64,000 nucleotides of DNA, taken from the NCBI GenBank assembly GCA_964473255.1, contig CAYYOT010000007.1, forward strand, positions 1 to 64,000, written 5' to 3'. Below, one piece after another: positions 8,174 through 15,360 of this stretch (its first letter is position 1; every line of letters begins with the position of its first letter). Source of the DNA: Kuafuiihalomonas sp964473255 (GTDB lineage: Bacteria; Myxococcota; Kuafuiibacteriia; Kuafuiibacteriales; Kuafuiibacteriaceae). The notes under the pieces were generated by a model. That model saw only the letters and a program-made list of their open reading frames with translations. It searched no databases and was not told the origin of the DNA. The position numbers and the translations under genes were made by a program.

Positions 8174-8761
8174 GTGCTTCCGAGCCTCTTGGTCGCTCTC
8201 GCTGTCTCGACGCCGTTCGACACGTTGGTCGAAAGCGCCGAGAGCATCCCCCACCTGGACTCCTTCCTTGCGTCCTACATCGGAGACTGTCGAGAACAGC
8301 CGCCGGATCGTGGTCCCGAGTGTCGGGAGGAAGCGAGCCAACGCCGAAAGCAGGTCGCCGGTCGAACCCTCCGCATCGCCGGCGATTCCGTCTCTCAGGT
8401 CACCGTCCGCTCCGTAGATGAGTCGACCGGACGTTTTCGGCTTCGGATCCTGCCGTTCTGGTCGGCGGGCGGGCGAGCCATGTCTCGGGGCAAGCCCACC
8501 GGCGTCAATCGGAGTGGCGCTCCCCTGGTCCGTACCATGGACATCGAGTTCAGCTTGTCCGGAGACGAACCTGCCTTCATGGTCCGGCGAAAGATCGAAC
8601 AGGGTCGGGTGGACATTACGTGGGTGGTCGTCCCCGGGCAGCCCTGGAAGCTCAGTCGCAAAGGCGAGGACCCCATCGAAGGGGTCGCCGTTCGGGTGCG
8701 GGGTCTGCGGATAGCCGATCCCCGGTCCGGTAGGACGCTCTGGGAAAAGGTCTGGAAGTAA
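8174..8761 (+). CDS. Probable secreted protein of unknown function, 195 aa
   Basis: GTG start, followed by a hydrophobic stretch (MLPSLLVALAVSTPF) that could be a signal peptide although it lacks a positive charge. The rest is beta-rich and hydrophilic, with two Cys (in GDCREQ and PECREE) that could form a disulphide. No known domain was recognised. It is 55 bases from the divergent patatin start and 4 bases before the AbiTii-like gene, so it is likely the first gene of a two-gene operon. Confidence 0.65.
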   Translation: MLPSLLVALAVSTPFDTLVESAESIPHLDSFLASYIGDCREQPPDRGPECREEASQRRKQVAGRTLRIAGDSVSQVTVRSVDESTGRFRLRILPFWSAGGRAMSRGKPTGVNRSGAPLVRTMDIEFSLSGDEPAFMVRRKIEQGRVDITWVVVPGQPWKLSRKGEDPIEGVAVRVRGLRIADPRSGRTLWEKVWK

Positions 8762-8765
8762 GCCG

Positions 8766-9353
8766 ATGACGGGTAACAGCTCGACGATCCGCCTGACCGA
8801 TGCGCTCGAGACCTTGGAGGTCAAAGAGGTGGTCGACCGCGTCCGCTCGGCCCCGAACCGCACGCTTCGCGAGGTCCTCGAACTGGCCGGCGCGCTGGCC
8901 CAGGTCCGCGGCAGCCCGGAGGTCGCCGGTCGCCTTTCGGCCGAGCTCTCCGGGTACGACGATGCACCGGAGGCAGACCTACCCGAAGAACGGAGGGTGC
9001 ATGCGTTCGCGAGCCCCTTTCCCGTGCGCGCGCTCGACCTCGGGCTGCTCGATGCGGAGGAGGTCTTTTTGGTGAACCGCGAGAAGTTCTCCCAGGTCAC
9101 GCTCTCCATCGGACAGCCGGTCGCCGAGCTGGAGGAAGCTCTGGCCCAGCTCGGCAGTGGAGGCGTCTTGTCGCTGCGGGTGCCGGCCAGCCGGATCAAC
9201 GAGCGGTCGGCCGATGCCGACGATTCCGACGTCTACATCTACATTTTGCCGCGCGAACTGCGTCGCATCCTCGACTCGGTTCGAGACCTCGTGCTCCAGA
9301 CCCTCGTCGACGGTATCGTCGGTGCATCCTCCGATTCGCGGTCGTCCGGTTAG
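8766..9353 (+). CDS. AbiTii-domain-like protein, 195 aa
   Basis: The first 90 residues match the layout of the AbiTii domain found in abortive-infection and related proteins: a helix SAPNRTLREVLELAGALA, then EVAGRLSAELSGYDD, an acidic PEADLPEERRV stretch, and a strand. The second half (about 95-175) is alternating alpha/beta with a conserved-looking LRVPASRINE strand, typical for the region that follows this domain. AbiTii proteins are linked to phage defence in some bacteria, but their biochemical action is not settled. It follows the upstream secreted-type gene by 4 bases, and its stop overlaps the convergent gene's stop by 4 bases. Confidence 0.65.
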   Translation: MTGNSSTIRLTDALETLEVKEVVDRVRSAPNRTLREVLELAGALAQVRGSPEVAGRLSAELSGYDDAPEADLPEERRVHAFASPFPVRALDLGLLDAEEVFLVNREKFSQVTLSIGQPVAELEEALAQLGSGGVLSLRVPASRINERSADADDSDVYIYILPRELRRILDSVRDLVLQTLVDGIVGASSDSRSSG

Positions 9354-10132
9354 GGCTGGGCGCCGCGGCGGAGGACCCGGTTCATCAGCTCGGAGAACTC
9401 GAGTCTTTCGTAAGCGGCCGGCGGCTTCATTAAAGCGGGAGCCGCCAGCGGGCGAAAGTCTTTGAAGGTCGACTCGACCCGGATCGATGATCCGGGGCTG
9501 GTCTCCACGCGCTGCACGGTGCGGACGGGGAAGCCGCCCTGACTCAAGCGGAGGAAAGCGAGTGAGCTCACGGTCTGGCTCGCCCCTGACCGCTCCAGAA
9601 GCTGGCCGAGGGCCTTCGCGTCATCTTCGAAAGCCCGAGTGTCGACCGGAAGCTTGGATGCCAGGCATACCTCGCCTTCTCCGTCGCTCCCGCTCCAAAC
9701 GTGAACTCGACACCGAACGTCGTGCACCGTGTCCTCGCGATCGGTCGGGCGAAGTTTGGGCGCCGTGCGATCATCCCGCTTCTGCCGCTCGAGCTCGGCC
9801 CGAAATTGCTTCTGCAGGTTGGGTGGTAGCGTCTCGATCTTCGTCTCCAGTTGGGCGAGTGCGGCGTCCCGGAGCTCGACCAGCTCAGCCAGCGTAATGC
9901 GGGCCCAAGCCCTGGACGGGGGATCGACGTAGGTCATGGTCCCGGTCTGAAGATCGAGGATCACCGCGCGCTTTTCGTCTTCGATGCGCAGATGATGCTG
10001 GGCGTAGGTGAACGAGCTCGTGTTCGAAACGTCGTCCGAGCCGGAATGAGACTGGACCGCGGTCCACCCGTCGGAGCCGGCCAACGATGGTCCGGCCGCA
10101 ATAAAGGCCCAGGCGACGAACAGTCCACCCAT
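9350..10132 (-). CDS. Periplasmic protein, DUF4412-like, 260 aa
   Basis: The N-terminus (MGGLFVAWAFIAAGPSLAG) is a plausible signal peptide with an Ala-x-Gly-type cleavage site. The mature part starts with a strand pattern (YAQHHLRIEDEKRAVILDLQTGTMTYVDPPSRAW) typical for periplasmic proteins of the DUF4412/LolA-like group, which measure a 'value stored in strands' type fold; a helical middle and a second strand set follow. A Cys pair (VRCRVHVW and EVCLASKLP) may form a disulphide. The role is unknown. The 3' end touches the convergent AbiTii-like gene. Confidence 0.65.
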   Translation of the reverse strand: MGGLFVAWAFIAAGPSLAGSDGWTAVQSHSGSDDVSNTSSFTYAQHHLRIEDEKRAVILDLQTGTMTYVDPPSRAWARITLAELVELRDAALAQLETKIETLPPNLQKQFRAELERQKRDDRTAPKLRPTDREDTVHDVRCRVHVWSGSDGEGEVCLASKLPVDTRAFEDDAKALGQLLERSGASQTVSSLAFLRLSQGGFPVRTVQRVETSPGSSIRVESTFKDFRPLAAPALMKPPAAYERLEFSELMNRVLRRGAQP

Positions 10133-10221
10133 GCACGGCGGCTATCATGGGGCGAAAATCAGGGTCAAAGCCGTGATTCTCCGTGGTCAGTGCCCGTGGG
10201 GATGAGCTATGTCCCCCCGCC

Positions 10222-10803
10222 ATGAAAGGTCTTTCCTTCATCCTAGCGACCGCTCTGGGGCTCGGCGTTGGAGCCCGGTCAGCCCAGGCTCAGGAGCACG
10301 AGCTGTACTTCACCCAAGCCGGGGCCATGCTCACGTACGCCAACGCCGAAGCGCGTGTTCTCTACGGCGTGGTCGCTCATCGGATCTTCGACCCGCAGCT
10401 GACCAAGACCGCGGCGGAAGAGCTGGGGCGCGTGATCACCGGCACCAAGAAGCAGATCGACAAGACCGATGCGCTCCTTCCGGAGAAGCTGGCCAAGAAC
10501 AGCGCGGCGCTCCTGAAGCTCAGGGAGTCGCTGGTGTCCGCCGAGCGAGAGCTCGCCAAGTTCAATACGACGATCGACCTCGCGATCGAGCGGCTGACGG
10601 TCGACGAGGACGAGGCCCTTGACGAAGAGGATGAGGAAGGCGAAGCCCCACCGGAGACCGACTGGTCCGCGATACGCACCCGCATCGCCTGGATCGCCAA
10701 AGATCTCGGTGACGCCAAGACGCAGTACGTGTCCCTCACCCGCCGCCTGTCGCCGAAGCCGCTGCGGAAGGTGCCGCGGGTCTCCGGCAAGCGTCCCGAA
10801 TAG
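10222..10803 (+). CDS. Exported coiled-coil protein of unknown function, 193 aa
   Basis: The ATG at 10222 starts a clear signal peptide (MKGLSFILATALGLGVGARS, cleavage likely after AQA); the frame is open 39 bases upstream but that part adds no signal features. The mature protein is helical: residues 30-130 form a long coiled coil with repeated Leu/Ala heptads, ending in an acidic patch (DEDEALDEEDEEGE). No enzyme motif is visible. A periplasmic spacer or envelope-associated protein is the best guess. It converges on the PEGA protein with a 19-base gap. Confidence 0.7.
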   Translation: MKGLSFILATALGLGVGARSAQAQEHELYFTQAGAMLTYANAEARVLYGVVAHRIFDPQLTKTAAEELGRVITGTKKQIDKTDALLPEKLAKNSAALLKLRESLVSAERELAKFNTTIDLAIERLTVDEDEALDEEDEEGEAPPETDWSAIRTRIAWIAKDLGDAKTQYVSLTRRLSPKPLRKVPRVSGKRPE

Positions 10804-10822
10804 CGAGCGGCTTGCCCGGCAT

Positions 10823-12148
10823 CTAGCGCCTTCGGATCGGCTCGAGGTCGGCTTGGACGGTGATCGTCCCGGAGCGCTCGTCGGGCTCCAGCTCCGCGAC
10901 GTAGGTGGCGTACCCCCGGCGTCGAATCTCCAGTCGTCGCCGCCCCTCCCAGCGATGCTGGCGAACCAACGGCGTACGGCCCAAGGGTCGGCCGTCGACG
11001 AATACCCGAGCGCCGCTCGGGTTGCTGATCACGGTCAACAGAGGCAGTCGACGTCGCTCGGGGGCATCGGCGCGCTGATCGCCCTGCGCGGGTCGGACCG
11101 TGCGCTCCGGCTCGGCTTTCGGTGGTCGAGGGGGACCGGGCGGGGACGGTCGCCGTGACCCGTCGTTGACGGGGCGGGAAGACGGGGTGGGAGGCGACGG
11201 CTCGGTGGAGACCGAAGAGCCGGCGGAGTCGACGACCATGGAGGGGCGGCTGGAGAGCATGTATCCCCCCATCGCCGCGAAGACGACCAGCCCCCCGGCG
11301 AAGAGGAGCCAGCCCAGGCCGTGGCCGGGTGTGGGCCAGCCCTCCCACCTGGCCGGCGCCGCCGTCGGGGATGGCCGGTCGGCGGGGGCGCGAGGCGCCG
11401 CGACCGGGAGTCCAGGCGACGGTCGAGCAGGTGGGGCCAACGCGGTCGGACCGGTCGGCACGCTCGAGCCGAGCCTGTCGTCGAGCCCGTCGAACCATGC
11501 GGTCGAGACCGCGCCCGCCAGCCGATCGGCGAGCGCACGCAAGGGCTCGGTACTCGATGATTCGACGGACCACCTCTCGGCGGCCATCAGCGCATCCGAC
11601 ACGGAGGCGCCGTCGTCGGTGTTCGGCAGGAGCGCTCGGGCGAGCGCGAACGGCGCGGCCCGAGCGTCCTGATCGGCGAGCCGACGCGGGGCGAGTAGCT
11701 CGCTGGCCACGACCGCGTCGGGCTGAAGAAGCACGACACGGCCGCCGGGTCCGAGCCAGACGGTCGAGACATCCACGATCACCGGAGCGTCCGGGTCGGG
11801 CCGCCGATCGAGGATCGCCAAAGTCCGAGCGATGATCCGAGCGAAGACCCCGGTGGGGAGTCGCTCGCCCCGAGCGCGAAGCGCCTCGACGACGAGGTCC
11901 AGGCGGAGCGCTGCGGCCGAGAACTCGGGAAACTCGAAGAGCACGAGCGAGTCGCGAGCGGACGCGGCACAGGGCCCCAGCGTGCCGCGGATCGGCGAAC
12001 GGCGGTGCCGCTCGACCTCGGCCGCGACCACCTGCAGGAGCGCGCGTGAGGGTACGGTCGCCAGCATCACCTGGAGCTGCGGGCCCTCGGCGCGAAGATG
12101 CACCTGGCGGCTCACGATGCGCGGCATTCGTCCCATCACGGTCGACAT
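10823..12148 (-). CDS. Membrane protein with kinase-like N-terminus and C-terminal PEGA domain, 441 aa
   Basis: The first 210 residues resemble the C-lobe of myxobacterial Ser/Thr kinases: LPTGVFARIIARTLAIL sits where such kinases have LPLxxVAxIxxQxLxGL, and STVWLGPGGRVVLLQP sits where they have SPQNVLVGxDGRVxLxDFG. The catalytic HRD and DFG residues and a Gly loop are absent, so it would be a pseudokinase. A Pro-rich linker follows, then one membrane helix (WLLFAGGLVVFAAMGGYML, about 280-300), another Pro/Arg-rich linker and a PEGA domain (VISNPSGARVFVDGRPLGRTP, about 370-440), which is usually extracytoplasmic and binds carbohydrate or protein. Divergent from the phosphoesterase with about 30 bases between starts. 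Confidence 0.75.
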   Translation of the reverse strand: MSTVMGRMPRIVSRQVHLRAEGPQLQVMLATVPSRALLQVVAAEVERHRRSPIRGTLGPCAASARDSLVLFEFPEFSAAALRLDLVVEALRARGERLPTGVFARIIARTLAILDRRPDPDAPVIVDVSTVWLGPGGRVVLLQPDAVVASELLAPRRLADQDARAAPFALARALLPNTDDGASVSDALMAAERWSVESSSTEPLRALADRLAGAVSTAWFDGLDDRLGSSVPTGPTALAPPARPSPGLPVAAPRAPADRPSPTAAPARWEGWPTPGHGLGWLLFAGGLVVFAAMGGYMLSSRPSMVVDSAGSSVSTEPSPPTPSSRPVNDGSRRPSPPGPPRPPKAEPERTVRPAQGDQRADAPERRRLPLLTVISNPSGARVFVDGRPLGRTPLVRQHRWEGRRRLEIRRRGYATYVAELEPDERSGTITVQADLEPIRRR

Positions 12149-12178
12149 CGCCTTCGATCTACGTCACGACGGCTCGTC

Positions 12179-13048
12179 GTGCGCGTCGCCAGCGTCTCGG
12201 ATCTGCACCTGGACCACGCCGCCAACCTGGACATCTTGCCGGCGCTGGCCGCTGAGATCCACCGGGGGGAGGCGGAGGTCGTGCTGATCGTCGGTGATGT
12301 TTCGCATCGCGATGCGCGGATTCGGGCGGCGTTGAGTGCGTTCTCCACCGTGGCTCCCCAGGTGGCGTACGTGCCGGGCAATCACGACGTCTGGCAGTCG
12401 CCGGAGCGGCTCGCCAGTGGCGCGGATACCTGGACACGCTATCGGACCGAGCTTCGAAAGCTCGTTGAAGATAGCGGGGCGGTCTACCTGCCGGCCGGCC
12501 CATACCGGTCGGGTGCCGCCGCCATCGTCGGCACCGTTGGATGGTACGACTACGGATTCGTGTTGCCCGAGCACCAGTACATCCTGCGGTCGGAGGAGTT
12601 TGCTCGCAAACAGCACGCCGGACTTCAGTGGTCCGACGCTCGCTTCGTTCGGTTCCGTGACTCGGACGGCGGCGACATGACCGATGCGGAAGTCCTGGAA
12701 GTCCTGCTCGACGACCTCCGCGCTCAGCTCGATGCTCTTCGCGACGACCCCAAGACCGAGCGGATCCTGGTTGCCACTCATCACCTCCCGGTGAACGAAG
12801 TCGTGCTCCGAACCCACAGTCTTCCCTGGGAGTTCTTCAACGCGTTCATGGGCAGTCCGCGGATCGGTGAGTTGATCCTCAGCTACGAAAAGGTCCAAGG
12901 CGTGGTGTTCGGTCATACGCATTACGGACGCGACGTCGAAGTCGGCGGCCGAAGGGTGGCGGGGACGCCTCTCGGCTATCCCCGCGAGCGGGGGGACATG
13001 CCCGTCGATGAGGTGGTGCGGTCACGCATCGCGTGGTGGACGCTGTGA
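12179..13048 (+). CDS. Calcineurin-like metallophosphoesterase, 289 aa
   Basis: All five metal-site motifs are present in order: SDLHLDH near the N-terminus, VGDVSHRD, PGNHDVW, THHLPV and GHTHYG. This is the dimetal phosphoesterase fold that cleaves phosphomonoesters, phosphodiesters or nucleotides; the substrate cannot be read from sequence. The GTG at 12179 is chosen because it starts the first strand (VRVASVSDLHLDH) directly, as in the family; a longer frame begins at 12098 inside the divergent PEGA gene. Soluble, no signal peptide. Confidence 0.9.
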   Translation: MRVASVSDLHLDHAANLDILPALAAEIHRGEAEVVLIVGDVSHRDARIRAALSAFSTVAPQVAYVPGNHDVWQSPERLASGADTWTRYRTELRKLVEDSGAVYLPAGPYRSGAAAIVGTVGWYDYGFVLPEHQYILRSEEFARKQHAGLQWSDARFVRFRDSDGGDMTDAEVLEVLLDDLRAQLDALRDDPKTERILVATHHLPVNEVVLRTHSLPWEFFNAFMGSPRIGELILSYEKVQGVVFGHTHYGRDVEVGGRRVAGTPLGYPRERGDMPVDEVVRSRIAWWTL

Positions 13049-13054
13049 TGGCGC

Positions 13055-13060
13055 TATCCT
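13055..13060 (+). promoter_or_regulatory. Candidate -10 box TATCCT
   Basis: TATCCT is followed by 6 bases and then a GTG (13067) that opens a 10-codon frame ending at 13099, just before the mltF-like gene in the same frame. The same TANNNT-N6-start layout occurs upstream of three other genes here. It may promote the 13-19 kb cassette; no matching -35 was seen. Confidence 0.35.
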
Positions 13061-13108
13061 CCGCGCGTGAAAGGTTGCCTCGAGCCTCGCGCTGATTGAA
13101 GACGAAGC

Positions 13109-14545
13109 ATGGTCGTTGCCGGGCTGGGTGGACTGCTGCTTTGGGCGGTGAGCAATCCGCCGCCCCCACCCGAGCCTTTCGCGGATCTCGAGACGAGTCT
13201 GACCCGTCATACGCAGTCGCGCTACGCGGCCGACCTGGTACAGGTGAAAGCTCGTGGTGTGCTGCGGATCATCACGCGCAACAACTCTTCCGCCTACTTC
13301 ATCTCTCGAGGAACGCAGCGCGGCTTCGAGTTCGAGCTCGCCGAGGCCTTCGCCAAGGATCTCGGGGTTCGCTTGGCCGTGGTGGTCCCTTCGAACCGCG
13401 GGTCGCTCATCGGCGAACTGCTCGCGGGCGCCGGCGACATCGTGGCCGCCGGCATGACGCGGACCGAGACCCGCGCCGAGACCGTTCGGTTCACGGAACC
13501 GGTTCTGACCTCGCGCCGGGTGGTCGCGACGCATCGCCACACCGTGAAGCCGCTGAGTGAACCCTCGGATTTGGCGGCTTTCGAGCTCCACACGAGCTTC
13601 GGCTGGACCACGCTCCGCTCGGCCCGGTTCTTCGAAGCCGAGACGGGGGTCGAGCTGAATCTCAAAGACGTCGAAGACGGGGCGGAGATGGAGGAACAGC
13701 TTCGGCGCGTGGATTCTGGAGAGTTCGAAGCGGTCATCGTCGACGAGCCCATCGTCGATCTGGCGGTCGCTTCCGGACTCGATGTCACTGCCCGATTACC
13801 GCTCGGCGAACCGCTCCCCAAAGCCTGGGCGGTTCATCCCGACGCAGCGAACCTGCAGGCCGCGGCCAACGAGTTCTTGGCCCGAGCCGAACGTCGCGGT
13901 CTCATCCGGATCTACTACCACCGCTACTACCGCGCAGGAACGCTGGGCTTTCGTCGAGCCTCCGAGGAGGCGTTTCGAGCCGACCAAGACGGCGCCATTT
14001 CACCGTACGACGACCTGTTCCGTCGGGCGGGAGATCTGACCGGCATCGACTGGCGGCTGCTGGCCGCCGTGGCGTACACCGAGAGCAAGTTCGATTCCGA
14101 GGCGCGGAGTGCGTGGGGCGCACTCGGGATGATGCAAGTGCTGCCTTCCACGGCTCGACGCGTGGGCGTCAAAGATCCATCGACTCCCTGGGGCTCCGTC
14201 TTGGCCGGCTCGCGGTACCTGCGGCGGTTGCTGAGAGTGTTCGCCGACGAGGGGGTCGACGCACGACAGCGCGTCCGGTTTGCCTTGGCCTCGTACAATG
14301 CGGGGCTTGGACACGTGCTCGACGCTCGTGAGCTCGCGCGGCAGACGGGCCGCGACCCGGACCGGTGGTTCGACCACGTCGAGGACGCGCTCGCCCTCAA
14401 GCAGGACCCCCGCTGGCATGAAAAGACGAAGCACGGGTACGCTAGAGCCAAGGAGACGATCGCTTACGTGAGCCGAGTGCAGAGTCAGTACGACATCTTC
14501 ACCCGACACGTCCCGTTGGCGATCCCATCCGAGGCGCCCCCATGA
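13109..14545 (+). CDS. mltF: MltF-like membrane-bound lytic transglycosylase, 478 aa
   Basis: An N-terminal hydrophobic segment (about residues 2-15) and Pro-rich linker lead to a solute-binding (SBP_bac_3) domain, about 45-275, starting at GVLRIITRNNSSAYF, as in MltF. A lytic transglycosylase (SLT) domain follows at about 300-455, with catalytic Glu325 in AVAYTESKFD, then SAWGALGMMQVLPSTA and FALASYNAG. The enzyme cleaves the glycan strands of peptidoglycan with 1,6-anhydro products and works in the periplasm, anchored to the inner or outer membrane. The ATG at 13109 gives an n-region without positive charge; a 10-codon frame ends in TGA just upstream in the same frame, so the true start or a leader peptide is uncertain. 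Its ATGA stop overlaps the Rieske gene. Confidence 0.9.
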   Translation: MVVAGLGGLLLWAVSNPPPPPEPFADLETSLTRHTQSRYAADLVQVKARGVLRIITRNNSSAYFISRGTQRGFEFELAEAFAKDLGVRLAVVVPSNRGSLIGELLAGAGDIVAAGMTRTETRAETVRFTEPVLTSRRVVATHRHTVKPLSEPSDLAAFELHTSFGWTTLRSARFFEAETGVELNLKDVEDGAEMEEQLRRVDSGEFEAVIVDEPIVDLAVASGLDVTARLPLGEPLPKAWAVHPDAANLQAAANEFLARAERRGLIRIYYHRYYRAGTLGFRRASEEAFRADQDGAISPYDDLFRRAGDLTGIDWRLLAAVAYTESKFDSEARSAWGALGMMQVLPSTARRVGVKDPSTPWGSVLAGSRYLRRLLRVFADEGVDARQRVRFALASYNAGLGHVLDARELARQTGRDPDRWFDHVEDALALKQDPRWHEKTKHGYARAKETIAYVSRVQSQYDIFTRHVPLAIPSEAPP

Positions 14546-15360
14546 TCGAGGTACCTTCGGCCTACGTCGAGCTCCCATTTTCTCGTCCCCACGCGCTGCT
14601 TCGACTGGAGGGCTTGGTCCATCGATATGCTTGGATTCGAGCCTGGCTCGAGTCGGGAGCGCCGGACTCCGGAGTCGCGGAACTCCTCCGCCGACACCCG
14701 ACCGCCTACCGCGAGGCGCGGGCGACCTCCGCTGCTCGCCTGGGGGCACGGGGTCGCGCGGTCCGCGAAGAGCTGACCCGGGTTCGTGCAGCGGCTCCCC
14801 TTCCGCCGGGGGCACCCTCGCGACGAAAGATCCATGCGCTCTCCGAGCTCGAAGTCCTTCTTCGCGCCGGCCGCTCGGCCCGCTATCGGACGCGACGCGA
14901 CGACGAAGACCCCATCGTCGAGACCATCGAGGGGGGCCTCGCCGGGGGCGGCGAGCCGCATCGTCGCCTGGCCATTCTTCTCCAGTGGGTCGCCCGACGG
15001 TACGCGCTCGTGGACCAGTGGTGGGACGATCTGTGGGGCGGCGTCGCCGTGGCCATCGACGTCGGGCCGGAAGACGCCTTTCCTCTGGGGACGGTACGGG
15101 AGGTGGTCGGCTTCGACGAGCCGGTGATCGTGGTCCGCACCGCGGCCGGCCTGTCCGCACTTTCCGGGGTCTGTCCGCACCGCGGAGGAATCTTGTCGGA
15201 TGGAGAGGTTCGGGGGGATGCGGTGATCTGTCCGATCCACGGATGGGCCTTCGACCTTCATACCGGTGTATGCGCCGCCAACCCGCAGTATCGGGCGGCA
15301 ACGTACGGAGTACGCGTCGAGGACGGTCGCGTGCACGTTCGGCGTGAGGGCTCGTGCTAG
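14542..15360 (+). CDS. Rieske [2Fe-2S] protein with unknown N-terminal helical domain, 272 aa
   Basis: The C-terminal 100 residues form a Rieske domain with both ligand pairs intact: Cys211-Pro-His213 in CPHRGG and Cys230-Pro-Ile-His233 in CPIHGW, spaced as in Rieske ferredoxins and oxygenase components. The N-terminal 165 residues are helical and rich in Arg and Trp (IRAWLESGAP, LLQWVARRYALVDQWWDDLW) and match no family I know. No signal peptide or membrane anchor is visible, so a cytosolic electron-transfer role is likely. The start overlaps the mltF stop by 4 bases (ATGA) and its 3' end overlaps the next gene by 7 bases, so the three are translated together. A FAD oxidoreductase lies two genes downstream and is a possible partner. 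Confidence 0.85.
   Translation: MIEVPSAYVELPFSRPHALLRLEGLVHRYAWIRAWLESGAPDSGVAELLRRHPTAYREARATSAARLGARGRAVREELTRVRAAAPLPPGAPSRRKIHALSELEVLLRAGRSARYRTRRDDEDPIVETIEGGLAGGGEPHRRLAILLQWVARRYALVDQWWDDLWGGVAVAIDVGPEDAFPLGTVREVVGFDEPVIVVRTAAGLSALSGVCPHRGGILSDGEVRGDAVICPIHGWAFDLHTGVCAANPQYRAATYGVRVEDGRVHVRREGSC

Noticed and set aside
13067..13099. A 10-codon frame just upstream of mltF
   Set aside because: Too short to call; might be a leader peptide of a leaderless message, but only the position speaks for it.
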